Shown here: positions 8,203 to 16,770 of the stretch, piece by piece
Numbering within the stretch: the first letter of the stretch is position 1
Layout of the letters: each line of letters begins with the position of its first letter
NCBI GenBank assembly: GCA_028278665.1
Contig: JAQAJI010000012.1
Span: 1 to 40,482, forward strand
Direction of reading: 5' to 3'
Length of the DNA: 40,482 bases
DNA from: Candidatus Rariloculus versatilis
Lineage (GTDB): Bacteria; Pseudomonadota; Gammaproteobacteria; Steroidobacterales; Rariloculaceae
Translations under genes and position numbers: made by a program
Notes under the pieces: generated by a model
Told to the model about the DNA's origin: nothing
The model's input: only the letters and a program-made list of their open reading frames with translations
The model's database searches: none

Positions 8203-9414
8203 CTACTCGTAGCGCAGCGCTTCGATCGGATCGAGCTGGGCCGCTCGACGCGCGGGCCAGATGCCGAAGAAGAGGCCGACGCCCACACTGAATACCGAGG
8301 CCAGCACGATCGACTCGGGCGAGACGAAGGTTTCCCAGCCCGCGAATCTCGACAGCAGCGACGCGGCGCCGGCGCCGAGACCAACGCCCAGCAAGCCGCC
8401 GAAAACGCACAGCGTGACCGATTCGACCAGGAATTGAAGCAGGATCGTGCCACGCGTCGCCCCGAGTGCCATGCGGATGCCGATCTCGCGCGTTCGCTCG
8501 GTCACGCTCACAAGCATGATGTTCATGATGCCGATACCGCCGACGAGCAGGCTCACACCGGCGATGCTCGCGAGCAGCGCCGTAAATGTCTGCTGGGCCT
8601 CCTGCTGGGTGTCGAGGAATTCGCGCCGGTCGATGATCGCGAAGTCGTTCGGCTGGCCGGGCAGGATCCTGTGTTCACGCCTTAGCACGCGCTCGATATC
8701 GACCATGGCGCGCTCCAGCTCCACGCCGTCGCGGACTCGTGCGCTGATGTTCTCGAGTTCCTCGCGGCCGAACAGCCGCTGCTCGGCGGTTCGCAGCGGC
8801 ACGAACGCCATACCGTCGGGGCTGCGGTTGCCGAAACCACCGCCGATGCTCTCGAAGACCCCGACGACCTCGAACGGCTGACTGTTGATCGTGAGGCTCG
8901 CACCCACCAGCGACTCGGCGTCAGTCCCAAGATCGTCCGGCACGTCAGAGCCGAGTACGACCACGCGGCGCCTTGCCTCGTCCTCCCCTTCCGAAAAGAA
9001 GCGCCCGGCTGCGAGGCCGTAGTTGAAGACGTCGCTGTAATTGCCCGTCGTGCCAGTAACCCGGACGTTGGTGTTGTTGTTGGCGAACTTGAGCTGGCCG
9101 CGGCTCTGGATCTCGGGCACGACGGCATCAATGTACGTCGTGTCTTCGGCGAGGGCGAGCGCGTCATCGACCTCGAGCGTCGCCTGGTCCCGGGAGATGC
9201 CGCGCGTCAGAAACCGCGACGCGTTGACGCTCAGAATGTTCGATCCCAACGCGGCGATCTGATCGTCGATCCGCTGCTGTGCGCCGGCCCCTGCGGCCAG
9301 CATCGTGATCACGGCGCCGACGCCGATGATGATCCCGAGCATCGTGAGAATCGCCCGAAACAGGTTCGCGCGGATCGACTGCAAGGCCACCCGCATGATC
9401 TCGCCGAACAGCAT
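8203..9414 (-). CDS. MacB-type ABC transporter permease (FtsX domain)
   Basis: Inner-membrane permease of 403 residues from the MacB/LolE-like type VII ABC superfamily, which uses periplasmic mechanotransmission. An N-terminal helix (residues about 17-40, LTMLGIIIGVGAVITMLAAG) is followed by a large periplasmic MacB_PCD domain. An FtsX domain with three helices follows, carrying the signature GGIGIMNIMLVSVTERTREIGIRMALGA near residue 290, and the protein ends with the typical PARRAAQLDPIEALRYE. The MacB ATPase domain is missing and no ATPase or membrane-fusion gene is next to it, so it must pair with subunits encoded elsewhere or be an orphan. The ATG at 9414 gives the usual start; the next ATG is six codons in. 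The gene upstream on this strand is a small lipoprotein 124 bases away. The substrate is unknown. Confidence 0.9.
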   Translation of the reverse strand: MLFGEIMRVALQSIRANLFRAILTMLGIIIGVGAVITMLAAGAGAQQRIDDQIAALGSNILSVNASRFLTRGISRDQATLEVDDALALAEDTTYIDAVVPEIQSRGQLKFANNNTNVRVTGTTGNYSDVFNYGLAAGRFFSEGEDEARRRVVVLGSDVPDDLGTDAESLVGASLTINSQPFEVVGVFESIGGGFGNRSPDGMAFVPLRTAEQRLFGREELENISARVRDGVELERAMVDIERVLRREHRILPGQPNDFAIIDRREFLDTQQEAQQTFTALLASIAGVSLLVGGIGIMNIMLVSVTERTREIGIRMALGATRGTILLQFLVESVTLCVFGGLLGVGLGAGAASLLSRFAGWETFVSPESIVLASVFSVGVGLFFGIWPARRAAQLDPIEALRYE

Positions 9415-9538
9415 TCGCGCTCACCCTCCTGGCCGGACCGATTGGCCGGCGCTCAATGGATCAATACTCGATGGGCGCACCGCACGCGTCAAGCCTGCGA
9501 CCCTGTATTTTTCTGTAGCGAAGAGCCCGGCACGCGCG

Positions 9539-9903
9539 TCAGGCAACCGCCCGGCCGATGGAATCGCGCAAACGGCGTGGTTGCACACGGTCTGAGCGCC
9601 ACTCGCGCCGGTTCACGGCAACGTTGCCCCGACCCGTCGGCTCGTATAGATTTGAGCTTGACCGGGTGAGGGCTCCAACCACGACGCCAACGGCGATTCG
9701 ATGACTCTTCGCGAACAGGTCGAGCAACTCCTGCCGGGATGGAAGCGCTGGTACCCGAGCCTGTTCGACGCCGCCACCGACCTCGGGCTGCTCAGGGCGC
9801 GAATCTGTCCACCGGATTCCCTGCTGCTCAGCAGGCGGCACGCAAGCATTCAAAACGCCGCACAAGCAGCTCATCGCAAGCAGTGGGGCTAATTTTTTCT
9901 CAT
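9539..9903 (-). pseudogene. Small putative lipoprotein gene interrupted in a T6 homopolymer
   Basis: From the ATG at 9903 the first codons read Met-Arg-Lys-Asn-stop. Adding one A to the A6 run of the coding strand (T6 at 9893-9898) makes it read MRKKLAPLLAMSCLCGVLNAC. This is a textbook lipoprotein signal with charged n-region, hydrophobic core and lipobox LNAC. It then runs openly for about 90 more codons to the stop at 9539. The mature part (VPPAEQQGIRWTDSRPEQPE and on) has no family I recognise. Without the correction, translation could start at the internal ATG 9874, lacking the basic n-region. A competing frame on the + strand (9701-9892) has stronger third-position GC bias, so this call is tentative. 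Real inactivation, slippage or read error are all possible. Confidence 0.45.
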
Positions 9904-10014
9904 ATCCTATTGTGAAATCGTTCTGAGCGACGCCTGCGGCACAGGCCGGCGCGGGTATAGAATTGGCGGTCCGGTGCATGCGGCGCGAATCTCGCCGCAC
10001 GCGAGGTGCCGCCA

Positions 10015-10311
10015 ATGCCACAGATGATCATTGCCAATCGGCTCGACGACGGTCTCACGGTCTTTCTCGCCGACGGTCGAAGCTGGGTGGAGAACATTGA
10101 CGACGGCGTTCTCATCGAGGCCGAGGCCGACAAGGATCGCCTCCTGTCGCAGGCGAAGACCGACGAGCAGAACTGCCGCGTCATCGATCCATACCTGATC
10201 GACGTGACGAGCGACGACGGACGGCTGCGGCCTGCCGTATACCGGGAAGAAATCCGCGCCTTCGGTCCGTCCTTTCGGACCGATCTCCTCGCGGCAGCGC
10301 CCGGCGAGTAA
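10015..10311 (+). CDS. DUF2849 domain protein of the sulfite reductase operon
   Basis: Small soluble protein of 98 residues matching the DUF2849 family: an N-terminal IIANRLDDGLTVFLADGRSW and a central acidic stretch. Genes of this family commonly sit directly before the siroheme sulfite reductase gene in proteobacteria, as here, where cysI starts 5 bases after its stop. A role in sulfite reduction is inferred from context only. I chose the ATG at 10015, preceded by GAGG at 10003-10006, rather than the in-frame GTG at 10006, which has no Shine-Dalgarno. It is the first gene of a three-gene operon. Confidence 0.85.
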   Translation: MPQMIIANRLDDGLTVFLADGRSWVENIDDGVLIEAEADKDRLLSQAKTDEQNCRVIDPYLIDVTSDDGRLRPAVYREEIRAFGPSFRTDLLAAAPGE

Positions 10312-10316
10312 AACCG

Positions 10317-11981
10317 ATGTATCGCTACGACGAATTCGACCATAAGCTGGTGGCCGATCGCATCGCGCAGTTCCGCCGTCAGGTCGCGCGGCGGCTCTCC
10401 GGTGAACTCAACGAGGACCAGTTCAAGCCGCTGCGCCTCATGAACGGGCTGTATCTGCAGCTTCACGCCTACATGCTGCGTGTCAATGTCCCCTACGGCA
10501 CGCTGTCCTCGAAGCAGATGCGAAAGTTCGCGCACATCGCGCGAACCTACGACCGCAACTTCGGGCATTTCACGACCCGGCAGAACATCCAGTACAACTG
10601 GGTCAAGCTCGAGGACACGGCCGACATCCTGGCCGAACTCGCCGAGGTCGAAGTGACCGCGATCCAGTCGTCGGGCAATTGTGTGCGCAACATCACGTCT
10701 GACCAGTACGCCGGCCGTGCGAAGGACGAACTCGCCGACCCGCGCCTGTACTGCGAACTGCTTCGCCAGTATTCGGTGCTTCACCCGGAGTTCTCGTACC
10801 TGCCGCGAAAGTTCAAGATCGCGGTCACGGGCTCGCCGAACGACCGCGCCGCAGTTGCCGTGCACGATATCGGCCTCAGAATGCACGCGAACGACGCCGG
10901 CAAGGTGGGATTCGAGGTTCTCGTCGGCGGAGGCCTCGGCCGAACGCCCTACATCGGCCACACGATTCGCGACTGGGTCGCGCCCGAACACATCCTCTCG
11001 TATGTCGAAGCGATCCTGCGCGTCTACAACATGCACGGCCGCCGCGACAACATTCACAAGGCGCGGATCAAGATCATCGTCAACCAGATGGGCATCGACC
11101 GCTATCGCGAGCTTGTCGACGCCGAATGGGAGCGGATCAGGGACGGCGCCCTGCAGATTCCGCGCGCGGAAATCGATCGTATCGAGGCCTGTTTCGCACC
11201 GCCCAAGTACGAAACTCTCGACGATGCGACGGCCACGCTCGACGTGCTCAGACGCAGCAACGCGGATTTCGACCGCTGGTTGAGCGGCAACGTCGCCGAA
11301 CACAAGGTGCCGGGCTACGCGATCGTCAACCTGTCGCTGAAGCCTCCCGGCAAGGCGCCCGGCGATATCACCGCCGAGCAGATGGATGCCGTCGCGGATC
11401 TCGCCGACCGCTACAGCCTCGGCGAAATCAGGGTCAACCACCGCCAAAACCTCGTGTTCGTCGACGTCAGGCAGAGCGAGCTTCACGAACTCTGGCAGGC
11501 ACTGGACGCGCTGGAACTCGCCACGCCCAACATCGGCGCGCTGACCGACATGATCTGCTGCCCGGGGCTCGACTTCTGTGCGCTCGCAAATGCCCGCTCG
11601 ATTCCGGTTGCCCAGGACATCAGCCGACACTTCGTGGACGTCGACCGACTCGCCGCGATCGGCAACTTCACGGTCAACATCTCAGGCTGCATGAACGCCT
11701 GCGGCCACCACCATGTCGGGCACATCGGGATTCTCGGCGTCGACAAGCGCGGCAAGGAGTTCTTCCAGCTCACGCTCGGCGGTTCCTCCGACGAGAACGC
11801 TTCGCTTGGCGACCGCCTGGGGCCGGCCTTGCCGCAGGCCGACGTGCCCGCGGCGATCGAGAGCATCGTCGAGGTCTATCTCGACCTGCGCACCGAAGGC
11901 GAGCGCTTCCTCGACACCTACCGGCGAGTCGGCATGGCGCCGTTCAAGGAAGCCGTGTACGCGGTCAAGAAAGCTGCATGA
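10317..11981 (+). CDS. cysI: Sulfite reductase hemoprotein subunit (nitrite/sulfite reductase family)
   Basis: Cytoplasmic siroheme/[4Fe-4S] enzyme of 554 residues that reduces sulfite to sulfide by six electrons; ferredoxin or a separate flavoprotein would donate them. Two ferredoxin-like halves are followed by siroheme/cluster domains. The first half has FTTRQNIQ (residues 85-92), where Arg88 lies in the siroheme pocket. The cluster-binding cysteines are Cys415 and Cys421 (CCPGLDFC) and Cys458 and Cys462 (SGCMNACGHHH). The order DUF2849-cysI-DUF934 favours sulfite over nitrite reductase. Its stop overlaps the next start (ATGA at 11978-11981), indicating translational coupling. No cysH (PAPS/APS reductase) lies between cysI and DUF934, where many relatives have it. 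No cysJ is nearby. Confidence 0.93.
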   Translation: MYRYDEFDHKLVADRIAQFRRQVARRLSGELNEDQFKPLRLMNGLYLQLHAYMLRVNVPYGTLSSKQMRKFAHIARTYDRNFGHFTTRQNIQYNWVKLEDTADILAELAEVEVTAIQSSGNCVRNITSDQYAGRAKDELADPRLYCELLRQYSVLHPEFSYLPRKFKIAVTGSPNDRAAVAVHDIGLRMHANDAGKVGFEVLVGGGLGRTPYIGHTIRDWVAPEHILSYVEAILRVYNMHGRRDNIHKARIKIIVNQMGIDRYRELVDAEWERIRDGALQIPRAEIDRIEACFAPPKYETLDDATATLDVLRRSNADFDRWLSGNVAEHKVPGYAIVNLSLKPPGKAPGDITAEQMDAVADLADRYSLGEIRVNHRQNLVFVDVRQSELHELWQALDALELATPNIGALTDMICCPGLDFCALANARSIPVAQDISRHFVDVDRLAAIGNFTVNISGCMNACGHHHVGHIGILGVDKRGKEFFQLTLGGSSDENASLGDRLGPALPQADVPAAIESIVEVYLDLRTEGERFLDTYRRVGMAPFKEAVYAVKKAA

Positions 11982-12472
11982 CACGCCTGGTCAAGGACAA
12001 CGCACTCGTCGACGATAAATTTGCATACGTGCCCGAAGGCGGCGAGATACCGCCCGAAGGCCCGGTCATCGTGCATCTGGAGCAATGGCGCACACACCGC
12101 GACGCACTGTCCGGGCGCGCTGCGGTTGGAGTACGCCTGAAGAGCGACGAGTCGCCGGAACTGATCGCCGACGATCTCGATCGGCTCGCGGTCGTCGCGC
12201 TCGAGTTCCCGGCATTCCGCGACGGCCGGGCCTACTCCTATGCTCGTATCCTGCGCGAGCGCTACGGTTTCGAAGGCGAAGTGCGCGCCGTCGGCGATAT
12301 CCTGCGCGAGCAGCTCCATTTCATGCTGCGCACGGGTTTCAACGCGTTCGAACTCGCCGGCGACGATCCCCTGGGGCAGGTCCGTGCCGCAACGGAGGAT
12401 TTCAGCGTCTGGTATCAGCCGACCGGCGATGGCCGCGAGACGGCGCTGCAACGGCGCCACGAAAGCGCCTGA
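11978..12472 (+). CDS. DUF934 domain protein (sulfite reduction accessory)
   Basis: Cytoplasmic protein of 164 residues belonging to DUF934, a family found beside sulfite reductase genes and suspected to assist sulfite reduction. Recognisable elements are ALSGRAAVGVRLKSDE (residues 41-56), the conserved LDRLAVVALEFPAFRDGRAYSYARILRER region (about 69-97) and the DILREQLHFMLRTGFNAFEL block. The ATG at 11978 overlaps the cysI stop by four bases. Its biochemical role is not established, so the assignment rests on family and position. A hairpin follows the gene. Confidence 0.88.
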   Translation: MTRLVKDNALVDDKFAYVPEGGEIPPEGPVIVHLEQWRTHRDALSGRAAVGVRLKSDESPELIADDLDRLAVVALEFPAFRDGRAYSYARILRERYGFEGEVRAVGDILREQLHFMLRTGFNAFELAGDDPLGQVRAATEDFSVWYQPTGDGRETALQRRHESA

Positions 12473-12481
12473 GCGCCCACT

Positions 12482-12506
12482 GGCGACGCCGGCCACCCGG
12501 CTCGCC
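12482..12506. terminator. Hairpin between convergent DUF934 and TAXI genes
   Basis: GGCGA-c-GCCGG pairs with CCGGC-TCGCC around a CCAC loop: ten base pairs with one bulged C at 12487. It starts 10 bases after the DUF934 stop in an 89-base convergent gap. No strong U-run follows on either side, so it is a probable rather than a classical intrinsic terminator. Confidence 0.5.
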
Positions 12507-12561
12507 GTCTGACCGCAACCACCCCCAAGCCCACCGCGCACGGAGGGAAGTCGTACTGCCC

Positions 12562-13608
12562 TCACTCGGCAAGAACGCGCGCCTGATTGGCTTCGTGCGC
12601 GTCGGTCCAGAGCCCCGCTTCCCTGAAGTAACGGATCGCGCCCGGATGGTAGGGGTGCAGATTGTCCGCCGGCGCAACGTCCTCGGCCGTGGTCGTGCGC
12701 ATCTGCGCGTAGGCGCTTCTGAGCCCGTCCCAGTTCTCGTGAATCGTTCTGATGATCGCGTAGGCCGCGTCATCGGACAGGTGTGTCCCGGTGTTGAGGA
12801 AATCGGGAACCCATGAGACCCGCGTCGGGCCTTCCACGCCCGGCGTCGTCTCGTCGGGCAGCACCGTGACGATGCGCACCCCCGGCATCGTTTCGGCGAG
12901 CCTTGCTTCGTCCGGGCCCATGGTCAGATAGCGAATGCCGCCTGGCAGCGTGGAATCCACCTGCAGGCTCAGGGCCGTGTTCATGCCCGTGGGTACCGCG
13001 TCGGCGCGGCCCTCCGTGAGCATGCGCATCGCTTCGGGCAAGCCCGCGACGGTCATGGATTCGACATCGTCGACCGTGAGTCCCCCGGTCGCGAGAATTC
13101 CCTGATGCAGTTGCTCGAGCGCCGCGTTCGCACGAAAGATCACGACGACACGCTTGCCGCGCAGATCCTCGATCGAGCGCAGATCGGAGTCCGCGCGGAC
13201 CATGTACATGATCCTGAGCGGGAACATCATGCCGAGCAGCCGCAGGTTCGGCATGGCCCTCTCGTAGGGCGGCAGGCCGCGAAAGGCGACAAAGGAATCG
13301 ATGCCGGTATTCAGGCCGAGCGCAAGCTCACCGCGTTGCAACATCGGCAGATACACGGACGAGCCCGAAAAAGGCCGAATTGTCGTACGAACGCCCTGCC
13401 GCTCCTGAAGGACGCGAGCAAGTCCGCCGGCGACGGTAAAGGCATGCGTTCCGGCGGGATTCGACGCGATCGTGAGTTCGCGAAACTCGGAGCCGGCCGG
13501 TGACTCGCCCGCCGGACCCGACGGTTGCCCGCAAGCGGCGAGTACGGCGACAATCGCGACGATGGGCAACCGCGCCATGGCGCTTGCCAGGGGCATGGGG
13601 AGAGTCAT
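12562..13608 (-). CDS. TAXI family TRAP transporter solute-binding lipoprotein
   Basis: Periplasmic substrate-binding protein of 348 residues from the TAXI subgroup of TRAP transporters. The signal ends in lipobox LAAC with Cys26, so it is probably a lipoprotein. Family features are LTIASNPAGTHAFTVAGGLARVL near residues 45-65, IRPFSGSSVYLPMLQRGELALGL near 77-100, and DLRGKRVVVIFRANAALEQL around 150. TAXI proteins usually work with a fused 12+4-helix permease. None is adjacent, so the partner is encoded elsewhere or the protein is an orphan. Known TAXI ligands include glutamate and 2-oxoglutarate, but no ligand can be assigned. An earlier or later Met (M5, M11) could be the true start without changing the call. 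Confidence 0.9.
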   Translation of the reverse strand: MTLPMPLASAMARLPIVAIVAVLAACGQPSGPAGESPAGSEFRELTIASNPAGTHAFTVAGGLARVLQERQGVRTTIRPFSGSSVYLPMLQRGELALGLNTGIDSFVAFRGLPPYERAMPNLRLLGMMFPLRIMYMVRADSDLRSIEDLRGKRVVVIFRANAALEQLHQGILATGGLTVDDVESMTVAGLPEAMRMLTEGRADAVPTGMNTALSLQVDSTLPGGIRYLTMGPDEARLAETMPGVRIVTVLPDETTPGVEGPTRVSWVPDFLNTGTHLSDDAAYAIIRTIHENWDGLRSAYAQMRTTTAEDVAPADNLHPYHPGAIRYFREAGLWTDAHEANQARVLAE

Positions 13609-13666
13609 CCGCGCAGCCTAACCGAGTCCGACCGGGGTTGAAACCGCGGCAACCGCCCCGCCATGG

Positions 13667-15916
13667 TCAGCCCGCGATCGGCTCGAGCCTCGGAAACTTG
13701 ACGACCGTCCCCGGAACGACGAGATCGAGATCGAGGTCCGGGTTGTACTGGCGTAGCAGCCACACGGGCACGCCGTACCTGCTCTGGGCCAGGAGCCACA
13801 TCGATTCGCCGGGCCTGACGACATGATCCTCCACGTTGGCGATCCGGTATGCGGCGAAGAACGACTCCTGCAGCGACTGCTGCCAGGCGATTCTGCGTTG
13901 CTCGAATACGCCCTGATCCACGGAGGAGAAATCAAGCCTGATGCGTTGCCCGAGCACGACGGCCTGGCCGAACGACAGCCCGTTGAGGTCGCGCAGCCGC
14001 TGGGTCCTGATGCCCAGCCAGTCCGCGTAGTGGCCGAGGGTCTCGAGCGACTGCACTTCGATCGTGCCGTCGTCGGCAACCGAATAGTCGCTCGGGTCCG
14101 CGGCGAGCGTCGCCTGCACGCTGTCGAGCGCGTTGCTGCCGGAGTCGTCGTCGGCAGCCGCTGCGTCGTTCACGGCGACGATGACCGGCGGTCCGACGAA
14201 CTCCGGAGAGTCGAAGCCCGCGGGCCGATCAACCGCGGCCGGAGCGACTTCGGCGGCAGCGACGACCGCCACTGACGAGGCTTCTTCCTGCTCGACGGCC
14301 AGCTCCTGCCCGGCCGCCGCCGCAGGTGTCCGGGCCGCGACCACCGGTGTTGCGGGCGGCTCGTCCGCGGCACCGGGCGCCGGAACCCTGAGCACCTGAC
14401 CGGGATAGATGAGATTCCGGTTGCTTACGCCGTTCAGGCCCAACAGCTCGGCCTGGTCGACGCCGAGCGTTCGCGCGATGCGATCGATGCTGTCGCCGCG
14501 GCGCACGATGTACTCGCCGGAGCTGGCCGCCGCCACTGCCGCATCGCCGCCCGCGGGCGCGCCCGCCGCAAGTACCGCTGCCGGCGCCGCGGCAGCGCCC
14601 GTCGTCGGCAGAGTCAGCACCTGCCCGACACGGATGAAATTGCGGTTGTTCAGGCCATTCATGCGCACGAGCGCGACCAGACTCACGCGATACTGCGCCG
14701 CGATCCCCGACAGCGTCTCGCCGCTCTGCACAGTGTGGAATTCGTCGGGGCGCTGGGCGGCGAAGCGCACTTCGGCCGGCAGGTTGGCGAGCAGCGTGTC
14801 CGGTTCCGTGGACGGGGTGCTCGGCAAGCGCAGCTCGAAGCCCCTCGGCACGAACTTGTCGCCAGCCCATACCGTGTCTGCGAGCGCCGGATTGAACTGC
14901 CTGAGATCCGCGAGACTCAGGTTCAGCACGCGGCTCAGCTCGCGCGCGTCAACATAGTCGGGCATGGAAGCGAGCACGAGATCGGCCGGGGAATCGAGCT
15001 CGAGCGGGCCGAAATAGCGCTCTGAATTGGTGTCGACCTCGAGCGCCGCAAGAAAGGCCGTATAGAAGTTCCTGGATGCGAAGCCGAAACTGCGGCCGTT
15101 GTATTCGCGCACGATCGCGTCGATGTCGCGCGTGCCGACCTGCCTGACGGCGCGCCGCATGCCGCCGAGCCCATGGTTGTAGGCCGTCAGCGCGAGCGGC
15201 CAGGTCCGGATGACGGAGTAGTTGTCCTCGAGGAGCCTCGCGGCGGCATGAGTCGACAGGAACGGATCCCGACGCTCGTCGACGATGTGGTCGATGCGCA
15301 TGTAGCGGCGTCCGGTGGAGCGCGTGAATTGCCACATGCCGGCGGCACCGGCGTGCGAATAGGCGGTCGGATCGAAAGAGGATTCGACGTGCGGGAGCAC
15401 CGCGAGTTCTCGTGGCAGCCCCCGATCGTCGAGCACCTTCTCGATGTACGCACGCCATCGTCCGGAGCGGATCAGACCAGCGCGAAACCGGTTCGACTGG
15501 CCAAGCTGAAAGCGCAGCCGTCCGGCGGCCGCCCGGAGTTCCGCGTCGCTCACGCCGTCCGGCCACAACGCGAGTATGCGCGCCTCCTCCGTACTCAGGC
15601 CCGTACGCTTGCCGCGCCCAAGCGCCGTCAGGATCTCGCGATACTGTTCGGTACGGCCCTGAACGATTCTGCGGCGCTGCCGGGAGCTTGTCGTGATCTC
15701 GACCGTTTCGTAGACAACGGCGAGGTTTTCCGAGTCATGAATGAAACCTTCGTCGGTTCCGACCTCGGTATAGACGCGGGTCCAGAATTCGACGGCAGAA
15801 ACGAGTTCGGCGGGTTTCGGGAAGTTTGCACTTGCGCCTGCGTCCTGTGCCGAGGCGCCCCCAACGGAAACCGACGCCGCCACCAGCGCCATCGCGACGA
15901 TGGCCACTCTCGTCAT
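13667..15916 (-). CDS. Membrane-bound lytic murein transglycosylase D-like protein with LysM repeats
   Basis: Periplasmic peptidoglycan lytic transglycosylase of 749 residues that cleaves MurNAc-GlcNAc bonds to form 1,6-anhydro ends. I start it at 15916 because GGAGGA lies about 6 bases before that ATG; the frame extends to 15964 without such a site. A signal peptide ends near GGASAQ|DAG, with no lipobox, unlike E. coli MltD. The SLT domain covers about residues 160-300: catalytic Glu178 in LPHVESSFDP, AAGMWQFTRSTGRRY at 191-205 and ALTAYNHGLGG at 242-252. Canonical LysM motifs lie at about 394-437 and 468-512. A low-complexity Ala/Asp linker follows (about 515-610), then two more divergent LysM-like units at about 619-662 and 697-742. 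Four repeats exceed the usual two or three. Confidence 0.92.
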   Translation of the reverse strand: MTRVAIVAMALVAASVSVGGASAQDAGASANFPKPAELVSAVEFWTRVYTEVGTDEGFIHDSENLAVVYETVEITTSSRQRRRIVQGRTEQYREILTALGRGKRTGLSTEEARILALWPDGVSDAELRAAAGRLRFQLGQSNRFRAGLIRSGRWRAYIEKVLDDRGLPRELAVLPHVESSFDPTAYSHAGAAGMWQFTRSTGRRYMRIDHIVDERRDPFLSTHAAARLLEDNYSVIRTWPLALTAYNHGLGGMRRAVRQVGTRDIDAIVREYNGRSFGFASRNFYTAFLAALEVDTNSERYFGPLELDSPADLVLASMPDYVDARELSRVLNLSLADLRQFNPALADTVWAGDKFVPRGFELRLPSTPSTEPDTLLANLPAEVRFAAQRPDEFHTVQSGETLSGIAAQYRVSLVALVRMNGLNNRNFIRVGQVLTLPTTGAAAAPAAVLAAGAPAGGDAAVAAASSGEYIVRRGDSIDRIARTLGVDQAELLGLNGVSNRNLIYPGQVLRVPAPGAADEPPATPVVAARTPAAAAGQELAVEQEEASSVAVVAAAEVAPAAVDRPAGFDSPEFVGPPVIVAVNDAAAADDDSGSNALDSVQATLAADPSDYSVADDGTIEVQSLETLGHYADWLGIRTQRLRDLNGLSFGQAVVLGQRIRLDFSSVDQGVFEQRRIAWQQSLQESFFAAYRIANVEDHVVRPGESMWLLAQSRYGVPVWLLRQYNPDLDLDLVVPGTVVKFPRLEPIAG

Positions 15917-16111
15917 TTGATCCTCCTCCCCCACCGACATGCGCCGCACGGCAGCCCGTGACAACAGTCGCGCCGAATCGAACCCGCGATATCGGGCTCT
16001 TGTACGCGCTGCCGGTCGCCGGGACGCAGCGTTGAGCCTATAACGATTTCGTTCGCTTGGCCACCTTCGGCGCGGCAGCCAAACGGGCGTCAGGCTGCAT
16101 GCGAGTCCGGC

Positions 16112-16618
16112 CTACCGCCGTGTCAGCTCACGGATGATCGCCGCGTGCTCGCCGTACTCGGCGATGAGGACATCGGAGGGCGGCATTTCGAAGTCCTCGA
16201 ACTCGAAGCCGGGCGCCACCGTGCAGCCGCCGAACGCCCACCGCGCGTTCGCCGCGAGGCGTGCGGCTTGCCAGTGTCCGGCCGGAACGAGCGCCGTGGG
16301 CTCGCCGCGGTCGAGGTCGGTTGTGAGCACGCGCCGGGTATGGCGGCGCTCGGCGTCGATGGTGTGCAGTTCGAGCGCGCCGCCCGCATACAGGTGCCAA
16401 AGTTCGTCCGTCCAACGGACCCGGTGAAAGGCGGAGAAGTCCCCGCCGCTCAGCAAAAAATAGATCAGCGTTCCGCCGCTGCGGCGGCTCCTGTGCCCGG
16501 CGGGTATGGCGCCGTGCTCGACCGCAAGCGACGATCGCCAGACTTCGCGAAACCAGCCTCCTTCGGGATGCGGCGTCATGCCGAATCGTTCGACGATGCG
16601 CCTTGCGTCTTCATCCAT
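16112..16618 (-). CDS. Cupin (DUF985) family protein
   Basis: Small cytoplasmic beta-barrel protein of 168 residues of the DUF985 cupin group. It opens with the family hallmark, HPEGGWFREVWRS at residues 17-29, followed by GTLIYFLLSGGDFSAFHRVRWTDELWHLYAGGALELH (about 49-85). The end contains WAFGGCTVAPGFEFEDFEM, typical of the family. Members are small-molecule binding or possibly isomerase-like; the ligand is not known. It lies upstream of the transglycosylase gene on the same strand, about 195 bases away, with no evident functional link. It is divergent from the aldolase-like gene on the other side. Confidence 0.9.
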   Translation of the reverse strand: MDEDARRIVERFGMTPHPEGGWFREVWRSSLAVEHGAIPAGHRSRRSGGTLIYFLLSGGDFSAFHRVRWTDELWHLYAGGALELHTIDAERRHTRRVLTTDLDRGEPTALVPAGHWQAARLAANARWAFGGCTVAPGFEFEDFEMPPSDVLIAEYGEHAAIIRELTRR

Positions 16619-16770
16619 GCGGAATCGTCATTCACATTCATGCTTGCCCGAAGGCGCTTCACGCGGGATCGATGCTCCGGATGGTTCGAGTTCCCGGCGC
16701 AGTTCTGCTCGGCGCGACGGCGCCTACAGTATCATGGCGTCGTGAACAGTGGTCACGGCCGGGAGGAACG

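Noticed and set aside
9701-9892. A 63-codon + strand frame with good third-position GC
   Set aside because: It has no family match, and it overlaps the minus-strand frame that becomes a perfect lipoprotein with one added base. Kept only as the competing reading.
9900-11630. A 576-codon minus-strand frame opposite cysI
   Set aside because: Shadow of the sulfite reductase gene, whose siroheme and cluster motifs are unambiguous.
14500-14600. Ala-rich repetitive DNA in the transglycosylase gene
   Set aside because: It is a coding low-complexity linker between LysM domains, not a DNA repeat with a separate role.
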